Assembly: GCF_018294505.1 (NCBI RefSeq)
Contig: NC_057800.1
Span: 177,552,113 to 177,616,112, forward strand
Length of the DNA stretch: 64,000 bases
Source of the DNA: Triticum aestivum
Taxonomy: Eukaryota > Streptophyta > Magnoliopsida > Poales > Poaceae
Reading direction: 5' to 3'
The position numbers and the translations under genes were made by a program. Position 1 is the stretch's first letter, and each line of letters opens with the position of its first letter. This document shows, one piece after another, positions 10,071 through 22,865 of this stretch. Under the pieces are notes generated by a model. The model had not been told where the DNA came from, ran no database searches, and saw only the letters and a program-made list of their open reading frames with translations.

Positions 10071-12348
10071 ATACAATTTTTCTAAGTTAAAATTTATTAC
10101 TTCAAAATAATAGTTGCATTGTCTATAAAAAAGGGTACACTTTGACCCAGAGGCTCCTCAAACCACTCCTTAGTTGATGTAAATGTTGCCAACCTAGCGA
10201 GTTCATGAGTTATATCATTCACTTCCCTATTACAATGTTTAAACTAGTGAAAGAAAAATCACATGCCAAAAACTAAGACTCACTAAAACTGTTGCCATCG
10301 CTCCCGCAGAACGTCCCCCATCCTACTTGGTGTCAATGACCTCCATATTATCAGAGTTCATAACAAGACGAGTGTAGCCTGTCTTTTGCACAAGAGATGA
10401 ACCCAATCTTAATGCCAAAGCTTGCACACCAATCAATCTTTTAATTTCCACCGACAATAAAGTTTCCTTTAGCATCTATGAGTACAACACCAATTGGCCC
10501 CTAAGTACATCTTGATCAAAAGATGCATCAACATCAAGTTCAACAAATCCCCAAGGAGGTCTGACTCATCCTCCTCTTTTAATGGTTAATTTGGGAGAGG
10601 AGGTAGTTACATACTTTGATGTTAAAGCACAAATCCCCATAGAAATTCAGAATGCATCTTAAGACTTTTCTTTATGAACCAACTTACATTTTCCCACTAC
10701 AAGTACAAAGTGGTAGTAGCGATTAATTCAGGGGCACTTCGAAGACCCAAAATTGATAGATCCTGGTTTAGTAGAAGTAAGGAAAACTCAGGAACAACTT
10801 CCCCCACATGATTAATTTCACAAGATTTACTAATCACTTTTTGCATCCCCAAATTACACCAAATCTCCTTTGCTTTTGGGAAAAGAAACAACAAATGATT
10901 TGTATCTTGTGGCCCATTAGAACAAGTGGGACAAATAGGTGAGACTTTCAAATATCTATTAGCAAGCGTAACACGACATAGGGGAGTGCCATGCAACGTA
11001 CGCCAAATAAAAGGAATACATTTGCCAGGCAAGATAAATTAAAATCTCACACCAAATAGGATTAGCATTGGTTCGTTCCATACCATTAGTATGTTGCAGT
11101 TTTTCTTCCATGTTGTTGCTCCAATTTCGTAAAACAAGCTAATCGAATAGTAAAAAAAATCATTTTTTTGTATAGCTCCAAGAAATAAAATCTGACATGT
11201 CATGCAAAGTAAGCGGAGTCGCAAGGACACGTTGGGCATCAATAGACCACAACTTCCGTCTCACCAAATCTTCATCCCAAAAATTTGTAACTAGATTAAT
11301 AATATCCAAAACCTTGGACGAAAGGTGATCCCCTCGAGGAGTAATAATGTTTCTACTCGCACAATTCAGGAACCATGCATCTTCCCACATATTGATATCA
11401 CATCCATTCTCAACTCGCCAGATATACCCATGCTTCAAAAAGTTGACTCTCGTATAATATTTTGCCAAGTAAAAGATGATCTTTTTAAATTTTGCATTCA
11501 TCAAATCAACATCGGGAAAATACTTTGCTCTCTATATGTTAGCGCACAGAGAATAGGGATTATCAAGGAGACACCACACTTGTTTAGCCAATAAAGCAAC
11601 ATTGAAGCAATGCATATCACAAAAACCCATACCTCCTTCATTTTTTGGAATACACATCTTCCACCAGGCCATCTAATGCATCATCTTCCGATTGTCCTCA
11701 TCACCCTGCCAGAAATGTGACATCACGTCAATGATTCCTTTATAAAAAATAAGAAATTTTAATACGAACATAACAAAGGTTGGAATAGCTTGTACAACAA
11801 ATTTGAGGAGCATTTCCTTCCCTCTAACAAATAACATTTTTTCTTTCCATGCACTAATTTTCATAATTATCGATTGATAAAATATTGGAAACAGTGGCTT
11901 CTGTCCATACCCACATTGGCTAGAAAACCCAAATATCAGTCATTGAGAGCTTCAGTCATTATGTTTAGAGTTGTTCAAATCAGTTCCTTGTCATCAACCT
12001 TCATATTAGTAGTAAAAATATGCTAGCTTTTTCAACACTCACCAAGTTTCAACATAATATCCTTCAAGAAAGGCCACTCAACTCAATCATAAGCTTTGTA
12101 GATGTACGTCTTGATAGCAAACAAACCCTCTTTACCCTGCCTCTTGTACTTAATTATGTGGAAGCACTCATATGCCACTAAAATATTATCTGTAATCATT
12201 ATTCCAAGCAGAATTAACTTAAACGAGAAACAATCACTTTTGAGATAACTTTGTATACCACATTACATAGACTGATTGGTCTAAATTGAGTTACCTTTTC
12301 TGATGAATTAACCTTTGGGATCATTACAATTGTATCCATCCTGGCAAT
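10071..12348 (-). pseudogene. LINE (L1-like) ORF2 remnant: RT, zinc-binding and RNase H parts
   Basis: On the minus strand, from 12348 downwards, translations show RT motifs (VTQFRPISLCNVVYKVISK), then the region between RT and the C terminus (GKEMLLKFVVQAIPTFVMF near 11800; GYIWRVENGCDINMWEDAWF near 11400). A zf-RVT-type zinc-binding domain follows at 11032-10697 (TLHGTPLCRVTLANRY, CPTCSNGPQDTNHLLF). Last is an RNase H-like part (PPWGFVELDVDASFD near 10530; LVMNSDNMEVIDT near 10350). Many stops and frameshifts break it. The 5' part of the LINE is displaced: a solo chromovirus LTR interrupts it at 12349, only about 12 bp resume at 14838, and copia 1 then interrupts it again. No clear poly(A) end is visible at the left. 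Confidence 0.8.
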
Positions 12349-14837
12349 TGTAACATCCCAAATTTTCAATTTGGAATGTTATACATTAGATCATCAATGC
12401 ATATCATATATTATTTGCTTTTGGTTTTGATCCTAGAAATTCTATGCAACTCAAGGACCCACGGAGAGAGTAGGGGATTTTGTTATTTTCATATTTGTGT
12501 TTTCCAAAATTTTAAGAATATGATCATTTGATTTTAATTATTTTATCATCAATTATTTCTATTACAAAAATATGAGAGAGGGAATAAAATGACTTTCCCA
12601 AAATAAAGAAATATTGACGATTTAATAATAAAATCAAATAAGATTTTGTTTCGAAGTTTTTCGTTATTTTATTTGAATTTAGGAAAAATGTGCGTTTTTA
12701 AAAATTGCATTTAGGCCCCAAATAATTCACCTTGTGCGGCTTGATTTTAGAAGCCTGGGAAAATTTATTTCGAGATTTTTGGAGTCCGTGTAGTATTTCT
12801 TTTTATTTTTCTTCTACGCGTAATTATTTTAAAAAAATCGCACCGACCTACGGGCTGTGTCCGACCGGGACTCCGGCCCGACTAGCCTTTATAAGTCGGC
12901 CCACCCCGGGCCGAAACCCAAACCCTAGCCGCCCGCCCCGCCACCGCCGCCGCCGCACGCCGCCGTCGCCAGAGCCGCCGCCCGCCGCCTCGCCGACCCG
13001 CCGCCCGAGGTCGCCTCGAAATCCATGCCATTGTTTTTTTTTGAAAAACCGTTCGGTTTTTCCGTCGCTTTTTTAGTATCTTTTTTTAAATAGATCGGTT
13101 TTTTTCCAATTTATTTAATTAGCGAGCGTTCGTCGTTTTTCTTTTTCTCGGATTAAATCCGCGATTTTTCTAATCGCGATTTCTGATCCGATTTTCTTTT
13201 TAGTATAACTTTTCCCTCGTTTATCGGAATCAGGCGATTCAAGCACCTGGAGTTCGTCTCGAAACCCTCTATCCGTTTAACCAACTTAAACAAGTTTTTG
13301 CTACTGTAAAATTTGACTTAGATCCAGATTAGTAGAACGAAGTTGTTTTCTTTCGCCGTTTGACTTTCGTTGCTTCGCTCGATTTGATTCTTTTTGCAAA
13401 CCGGAGTTCTTAAGTTGAACTTTCTGGTTAGATCTCTTATTTGACTATTACCTGTGCATTAGATGAGTGCTTATTGTATGCTTGTTTGTTTGTCTGCGAT
13501 AGAATACCCGGAGTGCGCCGCCTGTTACTTCGAATCGCTAGGTTTCGCGGATCATTAGCAAGGCAAGTAACATTTTGATCATATCTTTTCTACTACCCAG
13601 TTTTATTGCATTAGATCAATCCTCAAACATTGCATGATTAGGATCTAATTAAATTGTGAGATGGGAAGTAGTTGAGGTAGTACTTATTACCTGTTTACTA
13701 TCAAACCTTTGGGAGTTACTATTACGTTATGCTTATAGTGCCATGCTATGCTAGTAGACGTGGATTGGGTGAGTGATATCCATGACAGATGTGAGTTTGT
13801 TAATCATGGTTTATCTAAGGTGGCAACTTAAACACACATCTGGGTGGATTGAGGTACCTGGGTATTCCAGGATTGCCTATTTTTCTTTATGGACCGCCAC
13901 ACAGGCTCAAAGGGATCATGAGATTATTCATACTAGAAACTTCCGTGTGCAGCCACAAGCCATTATGGGCTCTGGCATAGTTGATTATGTCGTGCGAACT
14001 CTTACAGGGTAGACTAGCAGATGTAGTGGAAAGTAGGTGTAACAGTCTATCCATCGTAAGGTGCTAGTGCTTCTGAAAGACTATGTCTCGGTCATCCGTC
14101 TTCTCAAACACCATGTAGTGCGAGAAACCAAACGGAGGCGATCGAGTCTTGTGGGGAAAAGTGCGCAAGCCTCTGCAGAGTGTAATAAACTAATCATGAT
14201 TAGCCGTGTCCCCGGTTATGGACTTTTTGAGTATCTAGTACTTGGATTATCATGTGAATCTCAACATTTTACTCTAAATTAATTTTGTTGGGTTTGTTTA
14301 ATGATAATATTTAATTGGGATTGAGGATGCTGTCAACCATTCTCAATGTTTAACAACTACCATGATAATTAAATAAAATTTATTCCTTTGTAGTAGGGAA
14401 AATTTGGCTTTACGCAAAACTGTAACCATAGAGCTTTCCACCAGCCAAATATGCACATAGTATAGCTGTTTCATTCCATTACTCTCTATGCGTTACATTG
14501 CCAGCATATTCCATGTGCTGACCCGTTTCGGACTGCAATGTTAATGTTGCAGACTTTTCAGACGATGATTAAGGAGTTTTTAGGTCGTGGTTCTATACTC
14601 AGTGATGCCGTTGGAGTTGATGGACTCACTTATCTTCCAAGCCTTCCGCTGTTATCGTTATTAGATGGCCTTAAGCCATATTTATTGTAATAAGTTCTCT
14701 ATGGAGACACTCGATGTAATAAGTGTGTGATTGCTACTCTGTTATAAATCCTCCGATTACTGTGTGGTGTCAGCATTACTGATCCAGGGATGACACCGGA
14801 GCACAGAGATCAGACTGTTTGAGGTCTGGTCGCTACA
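12349..14837 (+). mobile_element. Solo LTR of the Tekay/Del-like chromovirus
   Basis: This 2,489-bp LTR starts TGTAACATCCCAAATTTTCA and ends GGTCGCTACA, with perfect 5-bp duplications gcaat at 12344-12348 and 14838-14842. It is the same family as the LTRs at 20215-22755 and 28176-30685. The middle has a CCG-rich stretch (about 12920-13020) and conserved short ORFs of 60-79 codons that recur in the other copies but have no motif. It interrupts the LINE reverse transcriptase, so it is younger than the LINE. Confidence 0.92.
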
Positions 14838-14849
14838 GCAATATGGTAC

Positions 14850-15428
14850 TGAAGGAAATATGCCCTAGACGCAATAATAAAGTTGTTATTTTATATTTCC
14901 TTATTCATGATAAAGGTTTATTATTCATGCTAGAATTTTATTGATTGGAAACCTAAATACATGTGTGAATACATAAACAAACACCGTGTCCCTAATGAAC
15001 CTCTACTTGACTAGCTCGTTGATCAAAGATAGTTAAGGTTTCCTAACTATGGATGTTGTCATTTGATAACGGGATCACATCATTAGGACAATAATGTGAT
15101 GGACAAGACCCATCCGTTAGCTTAGCATAATGATTGTTTAATTTTATTGTTATTTCTTTCTTCATATGAAATACATATTCCTTCTACTATGAGATTATGC
15201 AACTCCCGGATATCGGAGGAATGCCTTGTGTGCTATCAAACGTCACAACGTAATTGAGTAATTATAAAGATGCTCTACAAGTATCTCCAAAGTTGTCTGT
15301 TGAGTTGGAATAGATCGAGATTAGGATTTGTCACTCCGAGTATCGAAGACGTATCTCTGGGCCCTCTCAGTAATACACATCATAAGCTTGCAAGCAAATG
15401 ACTAAGGAGTTAGACACGCGGTAATATA
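14850..15428 (+). mobile_element. Copia 1 (BARE1/WIS/Angela-like) 5' LTR, piece 1 of 3
   Basis: The piece starts TGAAGGAAATATGCCCTAGA, the terminus of this copia family, and aligns with the first ~580 bp of the copia 2 LTRs. It stops at a minus-strand gypsy inserted at 15429. The next piece resumes at 32382 with 'gtatattatgaaacgagta', matching 'gtattacggaacgagta' in copia 2. The bases before it, ggtac (14845-14849), are the expected target duplication; the other copy lies beyond the window. Confidence 0.9.
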
Positions 15429-17091
15429 TGATATCTACTACACAACCTTCTTCTTGTAGACGTTGTTGGGCCTCCAAGTGCAGAGGTTTGTAGGACAGTA
15501 GCAAATTTCCCTCAAGTGGATGACCTAAGGTTTATCAATCTGTAGGAGGTGTAGGATGAAGATGGTCTCTCTCAAGCAACCCTGCGACCAAATAACAAAG
15601 AGTCTCTTGTGTCCCCAACACACCCAATACAATGGTAAATTATATAGGTGCACTAGTTAGGCGAAGAGATGGTGATACAAGTGCAATATGGATAGTAGAT
15701 AAAGGTATTTGTAATCTGAAATTATAAAAACAGGAAGGTAACTAATGATAAAAGTGAGTGTAAATGGTATTGCAATGCGTTGAAACAAGGCCTAGGGTTC
15801 ATACTTTCGCTAGTGCAAGTTCCCTCCACAATACTAACATAATTGGATCACATAACTATCCCTCAACATGCAACAAAGAGTGACTCCAAAGTCACTAATA
15901 GCGGAGAACAAACTAAGAGATTATGGTAGGGTACGAAACCACCTCAAAGTTATTCTTTCCAATCAATCTGTTGGGCTATTCCTATAAGTGTCACAAACAT
16001 CCCTAGAGTTCGTACTAGAATAACACCTTAAGACACAAATCAATCCAAACCCTAATGTCACCTAGATACTCCAATGTCACCTCAAGTATCCGTGGGTATG
16101 ATTATACAATATGTGTCACACAATCTCAGATTCATCTATTCAACCAACACAAAGGACCTCAAAGAGTGCCCCAAAGTTCCACCGGAGAATCACGACAAAA
16201 ACGCGTGCCAACCAATATGCATAGGTTCATGGGCAGAACCCGTAAGTTGATCACCAAAACATACACCAAGTGAATCACGTGGTATCCCATTGTCACCACA
16301 GATACGCACGGCAAGACATACATCAAGTGTTCTCAAATCTTTAAAGACTCAATCCGATAAGATAAATTCAAAGGGAAACTCTCAATCCATTACAAGAGAG
16401 TAGAGGGGGAGGAGAAACATAAGATCCAACTATAATGGCAAAGCTCACGATACATCAAGATCGTGCCAAATCAAGAACACGAGAGAGACAGAGAGAGATC
16501 AAACACATAGCTACTGGTACATACTCTCAGCCCCGAGGGAGAACTACTCCCTCGTCATGGAGAGCACCGGGATGATGAAGATGGCCACCGGAGAGGGATT
16601 CCCCCTCCGGCAGGGTGCCGGAACGGGTCTAGATTGGTTTTCGGTGGCTACGGAGGCTTCTGGCGGCGGAACTCCTGATCTATTATGCTCCTCGATAGTT
16701 TTAGGGTACATGGGTATATATGGGTGAAAGAGATACGTCAGGGGAGCCACGAGGGGCCCACGAGGGTGGAGGGTGCGCCCTAGGGGGGTGGGCACGCCCC
16801 CTGCCTCGTGGCTCCCTCGTTCCTTTCTGACGTGCACTCCAAGTTTTTCCGGTAGCTTTCCTTCCAAAAATAACTTCTCCATTTGGTTTCATTCCGTTTT
16901 GACTCCATCTGATATTCCTTTTCTTCGAAACACCGAAATAGGCAAAAACAGTAATTCTGGGCTGGGCCTCTGGTTAATAGGTTAGTCCCAAAAATAATAT
17001 AAAAGTGGATAATAAAGCCCAATATTGTCCAAAACAGTAGATAATATATCATGGAGCAATAAAAAATCATAGATACGTTGGAGACGTATCA
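15429..17091 (-). mobile_element. 3' LTR of the minus-strand gypsy
   Basis: Read on the minus strand it starts TGATACGTCTCCAACGTATC at 17091 and ends ...GTGTAGTAGATATCA at 15429, about 1.66 kb. The conserved words 'gttagtcccaaaaataata' and 'gggctgggcct' place it with the LTR at 61680. It is longer than its partner at 31272-32381, which lacks ~390 bp in the middle and ~186 bp at its end. Confidence 0.9.
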
Positions 17092-17106
17092 AGCATCCCC
17101 AAGCTT
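17092..17106 (-). other. Polypurine tract of the minus-strand gypsy
   Basis: Directly upstream of the 3' LTR on the minus strand the sequence is AAGCTTGGGGATGCT, a purine-rich primer site for plus-strand DNA synthesis. Its position against the LTR start supports the boundary at 17091. Confidence 0.75.
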
Positions 17107-20100
17107 AATTCCTGCTCGTCCTCGAGTAGCTAAATGATAAAAACAGAATTTTTGATGCGGAGTGCTACTTGGCATAAATTCAATGTAATTCTTCTTAATT
17201 GTGCTATGAATATTCAGATCCATAAGATTCAAGACAAAAGTTTAATATTGACACAAAAATAATAATACTTCAAGCATACTAACTAAGCAATTATGTCTTC
17301 TCAAAATAACATGGCCAAAGAAAGTTATTCCTACAAAATCATATAGTGTGGCTATGCTCCATCTTCACCACATAAAATATTTAAATCATGCACAACCCCG
17401 ATGACAAGCCAAGCAATTGTTTCATACTTTTGATGTTCTCAAACTTTTTCAATCTTCACGCAATACATGAGCGTGAGCCATGGATATAGCACTATAGGTG
17501 GAATAGAAGGGTGGTTGTGGAGAAGACAAAAAGGAGAAGATAGTCTCACATCAACTAGGCGTATCAACGGGCTATGGAGATGCCCATTAATATATATCAA
17601 TGTGAGTGAGTAGGGATTGCCATGCAACGGATGCACTAGAGCTATAAATGTATGAAAGCTCAACAAAAGAAACTAGTGGGTGTGCATCCAACTCGCTTGC
17701 TCACGAAGACCTAGGGCATTTTGAGGAAGCCCATCATTGGAATATACAAGCCAAGTTCTATAATGAAAATTTCCCACTAGTATATGGAAGTGGCAACATA
17801 GGAGACTCTCTATCATGAAGATCATGGTGCTACTTTGAAGCACAAGTGTGGTAAAAGCATAGTAGCATTGCCCCTTCTCTCTTTTTCTCTCATTTTATTT
17901 TTTTATTTGGGCCTTCTCTTTTTTTTATGGCCTCTTTTCACTTTTTTATTTGGGCTTCTTTGGCCTCTTTTATTTATTTATTTATTTTCATCCGGATTCT
18001 CATCCTGACTTGTGGGGGAATCATAGTCTCCATCATCCTTTCCTCACTGGGACAATGCTCTAATAATGATGATCATCACACTTTTATTTTCTTACAACTC
18101 AAGAATTACAACTCGATACTTAGGACAAGATATGACTCTATATGAATGCCTCCGGCGGTGTACCGGGATGTGCAATGATGCATGCGTGACATGTATGAAA
18201 GAATTATGAACGGTGGCTTTGCCACAAATACAATGTCAACTACATGATCATGTAAAGCAATATGACAATGATGGAGCGTGTCATAATAAACGGAAGGGTG
18301 GAAAGTTTTATGGCAATATATCTCGGAATGGCTATGGAAATGCCATAATAGGTAGGTATGGTGGCTGTTTTGAGGAAGGTATATGGTGGGTTTATGGTAC
18401 CGGTGAAAGTTGCGCGGTACTAGAGAGGCTAGCAATGGTGGAAGGGTGAGAGTGTGTATAATCCATGGACTCAACATTAGTCATAAAGAACTCACATAAT
18501 TATTGCAAAAATCTATTAGTTATCAAAACAAAGAACTACGCGCATGCTCCTAGGGGGATAGATTGGTAGGAAAAGTCCATCACTCGTCCCCGACCGCCAC
18601 TCATAAGGAGGACAATCAATAAATAAATCATGCTCCGACTTCATCACATAACGGTTCACCATACGTGAATGCTACGGGAATCACAAACTTCAACACAAGT
18701 ATTTCTCAAATTCACAACTACTCAACTAGCATGACTCTAATATCACCATGTCCATATGTCAAAACAATCATCAAGCATCAAACTTCTCTTAGTATTCTAT
18801 ACTCTATATGAAAGTTTTTATTATTATTGGATGCCTAGCATATTAGGATTATTTAAGAAAATTACCACGCTATTTAAAACTCTCAAAATGATATAAGTGA
18901 AGCATGAGAGTTCATCTATTTCTATAATACCACCACCGTGCTCTAAAAATATATAAGTGAAGCACTAGTGCAAACGACAAACTACTCCGAAAGATATAAG
19001 TGAAGATCAATGAGTAGTCGAATAATTATGCAACTATGTGAAGACTCTCTAACATTTAAGATTTTCAGATCTTGGTATTTTATTCAAACAGCGAGCAAAA
19101 CATAATGAAATAAAATGACGCTCCAAGCAAAACACATATCATGTGGCGAAGAAAAATATAGCTCCAAGTAAAGTTACCGATGAATGACGACGAAAGAGGG
19201 GATGCCTTCCGGGGCATCCCCAAGCTTAGGCTTTTGGTTGTCCTTGAATATTACCTTGGGGTGCCTTGGGCATCCCCAAGATTAGGCTCTTTCCACTCCT
19301 TATTCCATAACCCATCGAATCTTTACCCAAAACTTGAAAACTTCACAACACAAAACTTAAAGTAGAAAACTCGTGAGCTCCGTTAGTATAAGAAAATAAA
19401 TCACCACTTCAAGGTACTGTAATGAACTCATTCTTTATTTATATTGGTGTTAAACCTACTGTATTCCAACTTCTCTATGGTTTATAAACTATTTTACTAG
19501 CCATAGATTCATCAAAATAAGTAAACAACACATAAAAAACAGAATTTGTCAAAAACAGAACAGTCTGTAGTCATCTGGATCAAACGTATACTTTTGGAAC
19601 GCATAAAATTCTAAAATAAATTGCTGGACGTGAGGAATTTATATATTAATCATCTGAAAAAAGAATTAACTCAATAGCGCTCTCCAATTAAAAATGGCAG
19701 CAATTCTCGTGAGCGCTAAAGTTTCTGTTTTTACAGCAAGATCAACAAGACTTTCCCCAAGTCTTCCCAACGGTTCTACTTGGCACAAACACTAATTAAA
19801 CACATAAAACTACATCTAAACAGAGGCTAGATTAATTATTTACTGCTAAACAGGAACAAAAAGCAAGGAACAAAAATAAAGTTGGGTTGCCGCCCAACAA
19901 GCGCTATCGTTTAGCGCCCCTAGCTAGGCAAGATGATTTCAATGATGCTCACATAAAAGATAAGAATTAAAACATAAAGAGAGCATCATGAAGAATATGA
20001 ATAGAACATTTAAGCCTAACCCACTTCCTATTCATAGGGATTTTGTGAGCAAACAACTTGTGGAACAATAATCAACTAGCATAGGAGGGCAAAACAAGCA

Positions 20101-20214
20101 TAACTTCAAAACTTTAAGCACATAAAGAGGAAACTTGATATTACTGCAATTCCTACAAGCATATATTCCTCCCTCATAATAATTTTCAGTAGCATCATGA
20201 ATGAATTCAACAAT
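17107..20214 (-). other. 3' non-coding internal region of the minus-strand gypsy
   Basis: About 3.1 kb lies between the polypurine tract and the chromovirus insertion. ORFs here are under 125 codons and have no motif. It contains pyrimidine-rich runs near 17870-17990 and two related words 'ggcatccccaag' at 19215 and 19269, similar to the polypurine-tract region on the other strand. Long non-coding stretches upstream of the 3' LTR are usual for Athila/Sabrina-type Triticeae gypsy elements. The coding part that should follow is missing. Confidence 0.6.
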
Positions 20215-22755
20215 TGTAACATCGCAAATTTCCAATTTGAAATGTTATACATTAGATCATCATTGCATATCATATTTTATTTTGCATTTTGGTTGATCCT
20301 AGAAATTCTACGCAACTCAATGACCCACGGAGAGAGTTGGGGATTTCGTTATTTTCATATTTGAGTTTTCTCAAATTTTGAGAATAGGATCATTTGATTT
20401 TATTTATTTTATCATTAATTATTTCTATTACAAAAATATGAGAGAGGGAATAAAATGACTTTCCCAAAATAAAGAAATATTGAGGATTTAATAATAAAAT
20501 CAAATAAGGTTTTATTTCAGAGTTTTTTGGTGTTTTATTTGAATTTAGGAAAAATGTGCGTTTTTCAAAATTGCATTTAGGTCCCAAATAAATGTTCACC
20601 TTGTGCGGCTTGATTTTAGAAGCCCGTGAAAATTTATTTAAGAATTTTTGGATTCCGTTTAGTATTTCTTTTTATTTTTTCTTCCGCGTGTAATATTTAT
20701 AAAAAAAAGTGAACCGACCTAACCGGGCCGTGTCCGTCCGGGACTCTAGCCCAGCAGGCTTTAAAAGCAAGGGCAGCCCACCCGGGCAAACCCTAGCCCC
20801 GAGCCGCCCTGCCCCACCCCGCCCCACGCGCCGCCGCCGCTGCCCGCCGCCGCCGCCGGATTCCGCCGCCCGAGGTTCGCCGCGCCTCGACTTCCGTGCC
20901 ATCGGTTTTTTTTGAAAAAAAAATAGATTGGTTCTCGTCGGTTTTTTCTGTTGGTTTTTTTTAGTTTCGGTTTTTTTAAATAGATCGCTTTTCCGGTTTA
21001 TTTAAATAGTGAGCATTCGTCCGTTCGTTTGTTCTAGCGAACGTTCGTCGTTTTTCTTTTTCTCGGATTAAATCCACGATTTTTCTGATCGCGATTCCTC
21101 ATCCGATTTTCGTTTTAGTATAATTTTTCGCTCGTTTATCGGAATCAGGCGATTCAAGTGCCTAGAGTTTCGTCTCAAAACCCTCTATCCGTTTAACCAA
21201 CTTAAACAAGATTTTGCTACTGTAAAATTTTCCCTAGATCCAGATTACTAGAACGAAGTTGTTTTCTTTCGCCGTTTGACTTTCGTTGCTTCGTTTGATT
21301 TGATTCTTTTTGCCAACCGGAGTTCTTAAGTTGAACCTTCTGGTTAGATCTCTTGTTTGAGTTTTACCTGTGCATTAGATGAGTTCTTATTGTATGCTTG
21401 TTTGTTTGTTTGCGATAGAGTACCCGGAGTGCGCCGCTTGTTACTTTGAATCTCTAGGTTTCGCGGATCATCAGCAAGGCAAGTAACACTTTGATCATAC
21501 CTTTTCTACTACCCAGTTTTATTGCATTAGATCAATCCTCACACATTGCATGATTAGCATCTAATTAAATTGTGGGATGGGAAGTAGATGAGGTAGTACC
21601 TATTACCTGTTTATTATCAAACCTTTGGGATTTACTTCTACGTTTGCTTATTATGCCATGCTATGCTAGTAGACGTGGATTGGGTGAGTGATATCCATGA
21701 CAGATGTGAGTTTGTTAATTAATGGTTTATCTAAGGTGGCAACTTAAACACACATCTAGGTGGATTGAGGCGCCTGGGTATTCCAGGACTTGCCTGTTTT
21801 TCTTTTGGACCGCCACCCAGGCTCAAAGGGATCATGAGACTATTCATACTAGAAACTTCCGTGTGCAGCCACAAGCTATTATGGGCTCTAGCATAGTTGA
21901 CTAAGTTGTGCGAACTCTTACAGTGGTAGACTAGCAGATGTAGAGGATGTAGGTGGTACGGTCTACCCGATCGTAAGGTGCTAGCGCTTCTGAAAGACTA
22001 TGTCTCGGTCATCCGTCTTCTGAAACACCATGTAGTGCGAGAAACCAAACGGAGGTGATCGAGTCTTGTGGGGAAAAGTGCGCAAACCTCTGTAGAGTGT
22101 AATAAACTAATCATGGTTAGTCGTGTCCCCGGTTATGGACATCTTGAGTATCTAGTACTTGGATTATCATGTGAATCTCAACATGTTACTCTAAATTAAT
22201 TTTGTTGGGTTATGTTTAATGATGATGCTTAATTGGGATTGAGAATGCTGTCAATCATTCTCAATGTTTAACAACTACCATGATAGTTAAATAAATTTAT
22301 TCCTTTGAAGTAGGGAAAAATTGGCTTTTCGCAAAACTATAACCATAGAGCTTTCCACCAGCCAAATATGCATATAGTATAGCTGCTTTATTCCATTACT
22401 CTCTATGTGTTACATTGCCAGCATATTCCATGTGCTGACCCGTTTTCGGGCTGCAACGTTAATGTTGCAGACTTTTCAGACGATGATGAAGGAGTTTTTA
22501 GGTCGTGGTTCTATACTCAGTGATGCCGTTGGAGTTGATGGACTCACTTATCTTCCAAGCCTTCCGCTGTTATCGTTATTAGATGGCCTTAAGCCATATT
22601 TATTGTAATAAGTTCTCTTTTGAGACACTCGATGTAATAAGTGTGTGATTGCTACTCTGCTATAAATCCTCCGAGTACTGTGTGGTGTCAGCATTACTGA
22701 TCCAGGGATGACACCAGAGCACAGAGATCAGACTGTTTGAGGTCTGGTCGCTATA
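20215..22755 (+). mobile_element. Chromovirus 5' LTR
   Basis: A 2.54-kb LTR starts TGTAACATCGCAAATTTCCA and ends GGTCGCTATA (consensus CTACA, judged from the solo copy). It has a 'gctttaaaagc' TATA-like word near 20758, followed by a CCG-rich segment that looks like an untranslated leader. By eye it is a few percent diverged from the 3' LTR. Confidence 0.9.
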
Positions 22756-22759
22756 GAGA

Positions 22760-22771
22760 TGGTATCAGAGC
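22760..22771 (+). other. Primer binding site, initiator tRNA-Met
   Basis: TGGTATCAGAGC lies 4 bp after the 5' LTR end and is the complement of the 3' end of plant initiator tRNA-Met, the usual primer for chromoviruses and copia elements. Confidence 0.92.
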
Positions 22772-22865
22772 ACACGCTGACTGTAGGACACGACCACTAG
22801 GCTAAAGACCTAGATCACTATCCACTCTCTTCTTTTCTGACTTCTCATCTTTTCTACTCTTTAGG

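Noticed and set aside
21722..21904. 60-codon ORF (MVYLRWQLKHTS...) repeated at 13773, 21722 and 29660
   Set aside because: It is part of the chromovirus LTR and recurs only because the LTR recurs; the frame is not extended in any copy and has no motif.
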